64,000 nt of DNA from Breznakiella homolactica (GTDB lineage Bacteria; Spirochaetota; Spirochaetia; Treponematales; Breznakiellaceae): the NCBI RefSeq assembly GCF_016616095.2, contig NZ_CP067089.2, forward strand, positions 3,162,001 to 3,226,000, in the 5' to 3' direction. Below, one piece after another: positions 49,734-58,474 of this stretch (positions are counted from its first letter, which is position 1; every line of letters starts with the position of its first letter). Both the position numbers and the translations under genes were made by a program. Below the pieces are notes generated by a model that worked only from the letters and a program-made list of their open reading frames with translations, ran no database searches and was not told the DNA's origin.

Positions 49734-50585
49734 ATGGATTTGACGAAAAGTCAGAACCCCAATTCCATGACCCTGGGTTCGGCGAAAATTGAAATCGCCC
49801 AGAAACCTGTGTCGATCATCAATGAGTCCGGTAAAAAGGGCTACCAGCTTGTAGGCCTCGAAGATCTCGGCCTTGCCAGGGGTATCAGCATTACCCCGGC
49901 AAATACCAAGATTGAAGTGGTCGCGGACAATGGAACCGTCCCCATGAAAGGGCAGACCGGCAAGAAGATTACCGTGGCTTTCTCCCTGCTGGAACGGCAC
50001 ATCCCTGTTCTCGCAAAGGTAATGGACGGTGTTGTTTCTGTTGCATACGAAGCCGGCGAACTTACCACGGTTACGGACAAACACCTGCCGGGCAGCGTGG
50101 AAAAGGACAGCCCCATTCCCTTGAGCAAATTCAACTACAACGGGAACGCTCCGGAAAATGTTGAGGTTGAGCAGGATTCCGTCCTGGCGGAAAACACCGA
50201 TTACCGGATCATTGAATATGCCGGTGCGTATTTTATTGTTCTTATTTCCGACAACTTCGACAGCGCAAAGGAACTCAAAATCAGTTACAAAGTTACCCCG
50301 GCGAAGAGCTATACCATGAGCCAGGGCGGTTCCGGTATTGCCAGGAACCTTGCCATGCGCCTGACCAACAAACGCCGGGCCGACGACGGCCGGATGATTT
50401 CCCGGACCTGGGAACTCCCCTACGGGTTCTGCGTATCCGACGATGTTATTACCCTCAAGTCAAACAACGACGCCGACAATGTGGCCGAAGTTCCCCTGAG
50501 CTTCGAATTCTCCCCCCATCCCGACATGGCCGACAATATGGACCTTGAAGCCATGAGCCTCATCCGGGAAATCCAGGAAGTCTAA
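49734..50585 (+). CDS. Phage major tail tube protein-like
   Basis: 283 residues, four bases after the previous stop. It has no membrane or signal segments. A beta-rich pattern (SAKIEIAQKPVSIINESGKKG, KKITVAFSLLERHIPVLAKVM) and the conserved order just before the chaperone pair and tape measure point to the tube subunit, as in siphophages. A central 60-residue insert resembles an Ig-like addition. No sheath gene is next to it, which suggests a non-contractile tail. Confidence 0.6.
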   Translation: MDLTKSQNPNSMTLGSAKIEIAQKPVSIINESGKKGYQLVGLEDLGLARGISITPANTKIEVVADNGTVPMKGQTGKKITVAFSLLERHIPVLAKVMDGVVSVAYEAGELTTVTDKHLPGSVEKDSPIPLSKFNYNGNAPENVEVEQDSVLAENTDYRIIEYAGAYFIVLISDNFDSAKELKISYKVTPAKSYTMSQGGSGIARNLAMRLTNKRRADDGRMISRTWELPYGFCVSDDVITLKSNNDADNVAEVPLSFEFSPHPDMADNMDLEAMSLIREIQEV

Positions 50586-50608
50586 AGAAAAGGAAAAGGA
50601 ACAGAACC

Positions 50609-51043
50609 ATGCAGACAGAAACCATAAATCTTGATGCCCTTAGGGCCCCGTCACGGAAAATCGTCTTTCTCGGCCGCGAATACGAACTTGGATACATTCC
50701 CTCCGGCGCCGCAATCCCCATGATCGAGTCCTACAATGAACTCCTTCAGAAGCAGACAAAAGCAGCGGGAGGTATGGATCTGGATTCATCCCTGCGGTAC
50801 GCCGAGGAAAACGCCAAAGAAGTTGTAGAAGATTCTATTGATTTTATTGCCCGGTTCTGTTCCTTTTTTTATCCTGATGTCACCCGTGACGAAATCTCCA
50901 GGGAAGCATCTAAGGAAATGGTGGACCAGTTCTTTATGGAAATCATTTCTTCCATTGTGCGGAATTCCGCCAGGGGAAACACCGGAGAATCCGGCGGAGA
51001 TTCCGGAGACTCAAAAAAAAACACGACTGGGCCGAGTCAATAG
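50609..51043 (+). CDS. Tail assembly chaperone, short form (gpG-like)
   Basis: 144 residues. A helical protein with EYELGYIPSGAAIPMIESYNELLQKQ, then EVVEDSIDFIARFCSFFYPDVT, and a glycine/serine-rich tail (GESGGDSGDSKKN). It ends just after a run of nine A residues (51013-51021). The next frame continues without a start codon to 51234, so this is the upstream part of a frameshift pair. Such proteins coat the tape measure during tail assembly. Confidence 0.75.
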   Translation: MQTETINLDALRAPSRKIVFLGREYELGYIPSGAAIPMIESYNELLQKQTKAAGGMDLDSSLRYAEENAKEVVEDSIDFIARFCSFFYPDVTRDEISREASKEMVDQFFMEIISSIVRNSARGNTGESGGDSGDSKKNTTGPSQ

Positions 51044-51234
51044 ACCGGCTCTGCATACTCTACGGAGTAACTGAAGACTATGTGCTCCGCCGCTGGGCCA
51101 TCGAAACAATAAACCGGAAACTGAAAAACGGTGTTTCCTTTGATCTTATGCGGCGGGGCATGCTTGCCGGCGGAGAAGAATCCGAAACGCTGACCAAGGA
51201 AAACGAAAAGGATTTGTACGGAGCGTATTTATAA
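50609..51234 (+). CDS. Tail assembly chaperone fusion by -1 frameshift (gpGT-like)
   Basis: The canonical slippery heptamer A-AAA-AAC (51016-51022) lies in phase within the short-form frame. A -1 slip continues as KKHDWAESIDRLCILYG and onward to TAA at 51232-51234, whose last base is the A of the tape measure ATG. The added 71 residues are helical (EDYVLRRWAIETINRKLKNGVS) and have no start of their own. This is the arrangement of lambda G/GT and many siphophages. Confidence 0.75.
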
Positions 51235-54200
51235 TGGCAGTAACAGCATATGAAGGTGTTTACAATATAGCAGGGGATCTCGGTGAATCAAACAAAGCGC
51301 TTGCTGAGTTCAGCACAAAAGCCGAAGCGGCGAACACATTGCTCGAAAATATTAAAACCTCATCATCCCTGGCGGCGACTGCGATTATTTCCCTGGGACT
51401 CGCGTTAGTACAATCAAAAGAAAAGCTGAATGAAATTGATAAAAGCCTCGGCAATGTAGACGACTCCGCCTCGGGCCTGGAAGACACCATCGGTGATCTG
51501 ACGAAGAAACTTGAAGCCCTGAAGAAAGCGGCCGACCAGTCGCAGAAGAGCCTTAGCAAATTAAAAGAAGGGATCGGCGATTCCAAGGACGAAACGAAAA
51601 GCTTTGGCGAAGTGATGGAAAAAGACGCGCTGCCTGCGGTAAAAGATTTTTTAAGTCCCGCCACAGCGCTTAAAGATGTTTTCGAAAAATTCGGCGCGGA
51701 CAGCAATCACCCCATAGTTGCTATGGGAAACATTGCGGAATCAACAATTAAAACAACCACAACAGTGGTAGGTTTTGTTTCAGCGCTTGGCAAAGCACGC
51801 AAAGCATTTCAAGCCCTAAAAGGTTTAGCAATAACAAACCCAGCAGGGCTCGCATTAGTAGCGGTTTCAACAGCGATTTCAGCTTTTATCTCTTTGAAAA
51901 AGACAATGGATGATTCAAAAAAAGCTCAAGAAGAATCAAGAAAAACAGTAATTAAAAATACAAATTCCATTGTTGATCATAAAATTGAAGCCCAAGCATT
52001 AGGCGAGCAATATCTCGTTTTAAATAATTCGGAAGACAATTTTGCCAAAGCGCTAATAGAGCAGCAAATTATCAGAAATAGGTTAAAGGAAATCTATCCT
52101 GAATTAACCACATCAATTATTGAACAAGCTGTAGCAGAAAACCAATTAGGTCAGGTTATAAAAAACGCTTCAGAAAATAAAGATAAAGAACAAGAAAAAA
52201 ATATTTCAGATCAGATAGAGGAATTAAATAAAGAAATAAAGAAAAGCGAGCGCTTAATAGTAACACATAAAAAGGATATAGTAACTATTTTGTCCGGATT
52301 AGGGGTAGAAGAAGAAACATTACTTTCAAATCCCGACCTAGTAGAAGAAATATTTGCATTAAATAATCAGAGTGAATCATTCGTCTTTATAAAAAACCTA
52401 TTACGTGATATTGAGACAGAAAACGCAAATATAATACAAAAAACCAATGATATATTAGATGCAAATAAGTCATTAGAGATATTAAAAGCACCTATAGATA
52501 ATAATTCTTCTGCCACCGATATTTCCCGCAAAGATCAATACGAAGCTTTAAACGCCGAATACGAAAAGAAATACGAATTCGCAAAAAAAGCCGGCGGTGA
52601 TTTGCTCAGTGTTGAACTTGAATGGCACCAGAAAAAACAAGCCCTGTTATTATCCTTTACCCACGAAGATGCCGAAGCGGCGGAAGCCAACGGCAAAAAT
52701 TATGGGGAAGCCCTGACCAATGCCCTTGAATCAAGTATTGCCGAAGGTTATGAAACCACAGAAACACTCCTGAAAGAATCCCAAGCCCGGATCGATATAC
52801 TTACGGGAAATTTTTCTATAAAAGACAATAGAACTCCGGCGGAAAAAGTTAATGCCATCGTAAAGCCTCTCGAAGGAAAAAAAGGCGTAACCACAGAAGA
52901 CGCGCTCCGGGGAATAAACGAAAAAGCCGCGCAGGCGGCGGCATCGGAACTGGACATTATCCAGGAGTTAACCGAAAGCTATAACGCGCTCAATGGAGTT
53001 AAAAAAGCTAATGAAGCAAAAGAAGATAAAGAAGATCTTACTTTAGGAAAAGAACTTCAAAAAATAGAGGAAAAACGAAAAGAAGCGGAGCTTCGGCGCG
53101 AAGAAGCGCTCGCTATGCAAACGGAAAGCGCGGCAAGGCTTTTAATCATTGAAAAAGAAAGGATCGCTCTCATAGCCGAAAACAGCATAGCGGCAATCGA
53201 AAAAGAAATCGCTTTGAAAAAGGAACTGGGAAAATTTGGCGACCGTGAAGAAGGCGCGCAGAATCTTTATGATGAATGGGACGCGATAAAAAAGGAAGAA
53301 GATGATTTAATTAACAGCAATCCGGGAAACCAGGAAGAAAAAAATCAACAGGAGGAGCGCCTATTAGAAATTCGAAAAAGAGAAAGGGAGATTGCCCAGG
53401 AACTTCTCGATTTCGATTCCGAAAGGAAAGCCCTTCAGGAAACCCAGGCGGCCATAATAAACAAGCAAACTTCTTTATTTGGCGAATACAACACGCTCGT
53501 TAATTCTGCGGTAGAAGGGGATAAAGAACGGGCCGAAGTTTTAAAACAAGAACTGGATGAATTTGAAACAAAAATAAATGACATTTCTGAAAAACTGTTT
53601 ATCGCTGAAAAGAAGCAGCTCGGCCAAACCACTGAAAATGCCATAGCGGCAATCGAACAGGAAATAGAAGCGAAAAAAGAATTAGGTTTGTTCGGCGATG
53701 ATAAAAAGGAAGCAGAAAAAAATGCCCTGCTGGAAAAACAGGCGGCCTTAAAAGCAAAGCAAAATGCCCTGCTCTCGGAATATAACTCGCTCATGGCATC
53801 CGGTACGGAAGAAGATGTAGAACGCGCGGAAATATTAAAAGAAGAAATTAAGGAACTTAAAACCGCGATTGATGAGGTCGGGAAAGAATTAGACTCAACA
53901 CCAGAATGGTTAAAAAATATTGAAAAGTTCTTCTCGGAAGTGGCTAAATACGGCGGTTATATTGCTGACGTCTTCAACAACATTAAGGATACCGTTTTTG
54001 CGTTCATGGACAATAACCAGGAACGGGCAGCCCAGGATAATGCGAATAAATTACGGGAAATCGAAGAAAACAAAAACAGAGACCTCGCCGCATTCGATGA
54101 AGAACTGAATACCCTCCGGGAAGAAAACCGCCTTGAAAACGAACGCCTTGAAGAAGAATACAAGGAACGGATGTACCAGGCCCAGATAGCCGAGTACGAC

Positions 54201-55022
54201 CGGAACATCACTGAGCTTGAAGAAGCCTTTGCCTCGGAAACAAATATAGAAAAACTCCGGGAGCTTGAAAAACAGCTGGAAGCGGAAAAAAAGAAAAAGA
54301 AAGAAGCGGAAGATCAGAAGAAAAAGGAAGAAGCGGAAAAGAAAAAGGCTGAAGAAGATTTAAAAAAAGAAAATGAACTTTTGAACGCCAAGAATGAGGC
54401 GGAATATCAATATACGGTTCAGAGGATTAATGTTGAAAATGAAGCAGGCAAGGCCGAAGCTGACGCTGCCATTGTAAAATCCCGATGGGAAAAGGCCTCA
54501 ACCATTTTGACCCTTACGCTAAAAGCGGCGGAATATACAGTAAGGGCTATCGGGGACGCTGCCGGCTTTAACTTTGTAGGTGCTGCCATGCATACCGCAG
54601 CTGCGGTTGCCGCCGGCGTCCAGGCAGGTTTTGCCGCATCCGCCCCAGAGCCTCCTCAGTTTACGCCGCAGCCCATTCCATCACCGCCGAAAAAACTTGC
54701 CGAAGGCGGTATCTTCATGCCCAGTATCGGCGGGACCTCTATCCTTATGTCCTCCGGAGCCAGGGCGGTCGTTGCGGAAGCCGGAGTGCCCGAACTCTAC
54801 CTACCGATCACTCCGGAAAACATCGATTCCTTGTTCAGGAACACCAAACATCAGCAGATAAATCAAGGCGGATTCACCTATGCCCCGGTGTATGAACTCA
54901 ATTTTTCCAGCAATGAAGGTGACACCAAAGAAGACGTATTCTCTTATCTTAAAAATGAAGTATCCAGGGATCTTTTGGAACTGGTTGAAGACGCGAAAAG
55001 ACAATGGTATGTAGGAGCCTGA
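51234..55022 (+). CDS. Tape measure protein
   Basis: 1262 residues. Long helical and coiled-coil tracts dominate (LTKKLEALKKAADQSQKSL near residue 85, a lysine/glutamate-rich run near 1020-1050). A hydrophobic stretch with ALVAVSTAISAFISLKK is near residue 215. Two related units (AENSIAAIEKEIALKKELG at about 53176 and TENAIAAIEQEIEAKKELG at about 53630) show an internal duplication of ~450 bp. The middle (about 51.9-52.5 kb) is AT-rich. Its length sets the tail length; by the usual ratio of 1.5 angstrom per residue it implies a tail near 190 nm. Confidence 0.85.
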   Translation: MAVTAYEGVYNIAGDLGESNKALAEFSTKAEAANTLLENIKTSSSLAATAIISLGLALVQSKEKLNEIDKSLGNVDDSASGLEDTIGDLTKKLEALKKAADQSQKSLSKLKEGIGDSKDETKSFGEVMEKDALPAVKDFLSPATALKDVFEKFGADSNHPIVAMGNIAESTIKTTTTVVGFVSALGKARKAFQALKGLAITNPAGLALVAVSTAISAFISLKKTMDDSKKAQEESRKTVIKNTNSIVDHKIEAQALGEQYLVLNNSEDNFAKALIEQQIIRNRLKEIYPELTTSIIEQAVAENQLGQVIKNASENKDKEQEKNISDQIEELNKEIKKSERLIVTHKKDIVTILSGLGVEEETLLSNPDLVEEIFALNNQSESFVFIKNLLRDIETENANIIQKTNDILDANKSLEILKAPIDNNSSATDISRKDQYEALNAEYEKKYEFAKKAGGDLLSVELEWHQKKQALLLSFTHEDAEAAEANGKNYGEALTNALESSIAEGYETTETLLKESQARIDILTGNFSIKDNRTPAEKVNAIVKPLEGKKGVTTEDALRGINEKAAQAAASELDIIQELTESYNALNGVKKANEAKEDKEDLTLGKELQKIEEKRKEAELRREEALAMQTESAARLLIIEKERIALIAENSIAAIEKEIALKKELGKFGDREEGAQNLYDEWDAIKKEEDDLINSNPGNQEEKNQQEERLLEIRKREREIAQELLDFDSERKALQETQAAIINKQTSLFGEYNTLVNSAVEGDKERAEVLKQELDEFETKINDISEKLFIAEKKQLGQTTENAIAAIEQEIEAKKELGLFGDDKKEAEKNALLEKQAALKAKQNALLSEYNSLMASGTEEDVERAEILKEEIKELKTAIDEVGKELDSTPEWLKNIEKFFSEVAKYGGYIADVFNNIKDTVFAFMDNNQERAAQDNANKLREIEENKNRDLAAFDEELNTLREENRLENERLEEEYKERMYQAQIAEYDRNITELEEAFASETNIEKLRELEKQLEAEKKKKKEAEDQKKKEEAEKKKAEEDLKKENELLNAKNEAEYQYTVQRINVENEAGKAEADAAIVKSRWEKASTILTLTLKAAEYTVRAIGDAAGFNFVGAAMHTAAAVAAGVQAGFAASAPEPPQFTPQPIPSPPKKLAEGGIFMPSIGGTSILMSSGARAVVAEAGVPELYLPITPENIDSLFRNTKHQQINQGGFTYAPVYELNFSSNEGDTKEDVFSYLKNEVSRDLLELVEDAKRQWYVGA

Positions 55023-55026
55023 TCAA

Positions 55027-55434
55027 ATGACATTACAGGAATTTTATGACGAGGGAAAATATACTGATTTTGTATTAATTGACGGGAATGTGTTTGTCCT
55101 GCCCCAGGGATTTAAGCTGAGCAGAAATCCGGCGGAAAAGGTAAATCTGGTAACCATGGCAAACGGCCGCAAGCGAAAGGACATCATGCGCCGCTGGAAC
55201 AAATACAGCTTTGCCTATGAAATACTTCTTGAAACGGATTTTCAGAAACTGATGACCATTGTCGAAAAAGCCGCGGACGCTTCTTCAATTACATTGTATC
55301 TGAAAAAGCAGCACCCCCTTCCCGAAGAACCGTATGAAAAAGCCGACATCGACATCATACAACCCCCGAAAACTTCATACAAAAACCGGGGGCAAATATA
55401 CATTCACAACAGCGTAAATTTTGAAATGGAGTGA
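55027..55434 (+). CDS. Conserved tail protein (135 aa)
   Basis: Starts four bases after the tape measure stop. A soluble mixed alpha/beta protein with no membrane segment. Features are DFVLIDGNVFVLPQGFKLS at the start, a central KRKDIMRRWNKYSFAYEILL and a C-terminal RGQIYIHNSVNFEME. Its place after the tape measure is that of a distal tail or hub-adaptor protein. I do not recognise the family; the role is inferred from order. Confidence 0.55.
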   Translation: MTLQEFYDEGKYTDFVLIDGNVFVLPQGFKLSRNPAEKVNLVTMANGRKRKDIMRRWNKYSFAYEILLETDFQKLMTIVEKAADASSITLYLKKQHPLPEEPYEKADIDIIQPPKTSYKNRGQIYIHNSVNFEME

Positions 55435-55437
55435 GCC

Positions 55438-56082
55438 ATGGAACAACGTTTAATTGAAATGATTAATGGCATAAAGGATTTTGTGCCGGAAAAAATAGGC
55501 GAAGATGAACCCTTTGAAGCAAACCGCTGGAACACTCTGGTTGATTACCTCAAAAGGAACAACGAAATTCTTGAAAAGATGGAAACCGTTGTACCACCGG
55601 TGGGCTTTATTTACATCCGTCTTCCCGGGGCAAAAACCCCATATGAATTGTGGGATATGAAACCGGAACAATGGGATAATATTTCCCGGCATTTCCCCAA
55701 TGTTTTTTTCCGGGTAGAGGATAGCGGGAATGATAAAAATACCACTAGACCTTACGCATCAGTTTTTAAAGAAAGCGTATCCCTTGATAGTGAAACCCCT
55801 CAAACTGATTTGACCTATAACGAAGGTGACGGAGGAACCGGCGGCGGGCAGATGGATGCGATCCGTGATATCACGGGTAATTTTTTTGCCCAGGGAACGG
55901 AAAATGCCGAAGACGGGGGAGGTGCCTTCAAGACTGAATCCACTGGCAGAAATGATAAAGGATATTCATCAGGGCGCCAATATCCCTATGAAAGAAGTTT
56001 TATGGCATCCCGGGTCGTCCCGGTAGCCAATGAAAACCGCCCTAAAAATATCACCGTTCAAATCTGGATGAGGATATCATGA
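55438..56082 (+). CDS. Tail protein with collar/fibre-type C-terminus
   Basis: 214 residues. The N-terminal part is helical (EDEPFEANRWNTLVDYLKRN). The C-terminus carries a recurrent fibre motif: DAIRDITGNFF near residue 140 and ASRVVPVANENRPKNITVQIW at the end, matching the end of the protein at 60410 (DAIRNITGQF, ASRVVPVAHENR). It probably is a structural or host-contact component of the tail tip. Confidence 0.6.
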   Translation: MEQRLIEMINGIKDFVPEKIGEDEPFEANRWNTLVDYLKRNNEILEKMETVVPPVGFIYIRLPGAKTPYELWDMKPEQWDNISRHFPNVFFRVEDSGNDKNTTRPYASVFKESVSLDSETPQTDLTYNEGDGGTGGGQMDAIRDITGNFFAQGTENAEDGGGAFKTESTGRNDKGYSSGRQYPYERSFMASRVVPVANENRPKNITVQIWMRIS

Positions 56083-56134
56083 TTAACCGGCAGGGAGGTA
56101 AATCCCCACTTACCATGTTCCGGGGGATGCAAAT

Positions 56135-58474
56135 ATGATCAGAACCAATGCGGAAATAACCGGGATCATTACCGGGGATAGCCGGATATTCGGTGCGGAC
56201 GCAACTTTCAATTACCTAGCCTTAAAGCATGATCCTTCGGTACAGATTTACGCCAATAACGCGGTTGACGGTTCCATCCCGGACCAGATTATTGAACCTA
56301 TGGTTCCGTATAGCCATGACCGGCTTTTTACCGGCTCGGACATCCGGAACAGGGTATTCCCCTGGTCAATAAACATCCACCGGGGACGCGGCTGGCAGCA
56401 GAAAAGGACTTTTTATAAAAACAGAATTGGTTATATTGGAAATAAAGCTGATGAAGATGGAAATGTGGATGACACCATACAAGTCCGTTTTGCCCCGCGG
56501 AATATTTCTCTGATTACCATACAAACTGACTGTGATAGAATCATCCATGACGCGGTCATTACTAGCTTTAACGGGGATATCAAGACAAATGAATATGAAC
56601 TCAAGGATAACCAGTCGGATACATTGTTAATTCCCTGGAAAGGGAGAAAGGCTTCTATCATTTCTATAACAATAACCAAAGGTACCCCTGGCAAACGGAT
56701 CTGGCTTATTACATTTTCTCCGACTAAGGTTGAACACTATACCGAAGACGATATTATCGAAATAAAACATGAAATAAAAAAAGCCCAAAATAAAGAAGGC
56801 TCCATCGGCAGATTATATATCCAAAGTCTTTCCATGTCGTTGTTCAACAACAAAGAACGCCCCTTCGATTTCATGAACACGAAAAGCGATCTGTACAACT
56901 CCCTCCGGAAGGGTGTGGAGATTTCCGTGGATCTTCCGCTGAAGGGAACTTCATTCAAAAAGGAGCTGGGGGTATTTTATACCACATCCTGGGAAGTCTC
57001 GGAGGATACCGCCACCGCAGCGGTGAAAGCTGTCGATTACCTGGGAACTATAAAAGACAACGAGATCAACGAGCTAATCATTGACAATACCAATGTGATG
57101 GACTGTTTCTTAACGCTGGCAAACCGGCTGGGATTATTTGAAAATAAAATAGACCAGTCTCTCGAGAAGATCGCCCTGGCTAAATATGCTCTCCAGGGAA
57201 AAGCCGGCGATCTGCTGAACAACCTTTGTGAGTTAAGCCAATCCGTCTGTTTCATGAATGCCCGGGGGAACGGCATTACCGTCCGGAAAATTCCCAGCAT
57301 CCGGGGAACTTCACGTTACCCCCTGCGGTATCTCACCTCCGGCGATTACAGCAAGTCCACAAAAAATAAAATGGGGGATGTTAATCCCAATATCATCCGG
57401 ACCGAATATACCATTGAGGAATATCAAACCAATGAAGTGATTGTGGAAAAAGAAGTGTTTATGTACAAGGATTTTTCCGGCACACCATTCCCTGAAGAAT
57501 ACAAAAACAAAGGTATTTTTGAAAGGCCCGTTGGGGCCGGAACAGAACCAAGTGTATTGAAGATATTTAAGATACCGGAACACTATATCCATACAGAAAT
57601 TACTGACCCATTTACCCCCGGTACACTTGAGTATGAAATCACTGAATATGACGGAGAATATCCGGAAGAAGAGAAGCGGAATACCGTAGAAGTGAGAGTT
57701 TGGATTTTTAATAAACCCGAAGAAGAGGATGCCCAGTTTACCATTGCGGTGATTGGAAAATCTTCCTATGAGGATATGTTGTTGGAAAACTTTACTCAGA
57801 AAATAGAAAAACGCCCGAATGATTATGTCGATCCGGACCTTTCCAAAGAGGATCCCTTTGAACGGAATAAAGCAAACAAACCCCAGGAATTTGAAGTAAA
57901 ACTATCTGGTAAATATTCCATATCATATATCATTCCGGGAAACCTCAAGAAGGAATTATTCGATTTTGTTATAACCAAAACCGGAACCGGATGTCTGGTT
58001 AAGGTATGGAATTACAGTGTCCTGGAACAGGAATTCGCCGTCAGTATTTACGGCAAACGGATTATCGAGTCCAAAGACAACCGGGTTATCCTGCTGAAGG
58101 ACGACGATGCCATTGCCCTGGAAGGAGAAATCACTAAATCCATCAACCTGAAAGGGATTGCCTCGGACGAAATTGCCAACCAGTTGGCCCGTTCAACCGC
58201 CAGATATTACAAGACATTCAAAAATTCCTTTTCGGTTGATCCCTGGGCGGATCCTCGATTTGAAATAAATGACCTCATCGCTCTGGAATCTCCCCGGGGA
58301 TACGGTTATACCCAGGGAATAATAGAAGAAGTTAATACCACCTATAAAGGATTTTTAGAGCAGAAAATAAAGCTGCTGGAATCAAATAAACACAACCGGG
58401 ATTGCCGTCTTTTCGGTGAACTCGTTCTCAATGACCGGCCCGTAATGCCGGCAATCCAGGAGGGCTATGTATGA
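56135..58474 (+). CDS. Large baseplate/tail hub-like protein
   Basis: 779 residues. Mostly beta-type sequence with short inserts; segments include EISVDLPLKGTSFKKELGVFY and VKAVDYLGTIKDNEINELII, and the last third contains two repeated turns around KRIIESKDNRVILLKDDDA. Lysine- and aspartate-rich loops suggest an extended surface protein. The place between the hub-adaptor and the fibre genes fits a tail tip or baseplate protein. No family is certain. Confidence 0.55.
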   Translation: MIRTNAEITGIITGDSRIFGADATFNYLALKHDPSVQIYANNAVDGSIPDQIIEPMVPYSHDRLFTGSDIRNRVFPWSINIHRGRGWQQKRTFYKNRIGYIGNKADEDGNVDDTIQVRFAPRNISLITIQTDCDRIIHDAVITSFNGDIKTNEYELKDNQSDTLLIPWKGRKASIISITITKGTPGKRIWLITFSPTKVEHYTEDDIIEIKHEIKKAQNKEGSIGRLYIQSLSMSLFNNKERPFDFMNTKSDLYNSLRKGVEISVDLPLKGTSFKKELGVFYTTSWEVSEDTATAAVKAVDYLGTIKDNEINELIIDNTNVMDCFLTLANRLGLFENKIDQSLEKIALAKYALQGKAGDLLNNLCELSQSVCFMNARGNGITVRKIPSIRGTSRYPLRYLTSGDYSKSTKNKMGDVNPNIIRTEYTIEEYQTNEVIVEKEVFMYKDFSGTPFPEEYKNKGIFERPVGAGTEPSVLKIFKIPEHYIHTEITDPFTPGTLEYEITEYDGEYPEEEKRNTVEVRVWIFNKPEEEDAQFTIAVIGKSSYEDMLLENFTQKIEKRPNDYVDPDLSKEDPFERNKANKPQEFEVKLSGKYSISYIIPGNLKKELFDFVITKTGTGCLVKVWNYSVLEQEFAVSIYGKRIIESKDNRVILLKDDDAIALEGEITKSINLKGIASDEIANQLARSTARYYKTFKNSFSVDPWADPRFEINDLIALESPRGYGYTQGIIEEVNTTYKGFLEQKIKLLESNKHNRDCRLFGELVLNDRPVMPAIQEGYV

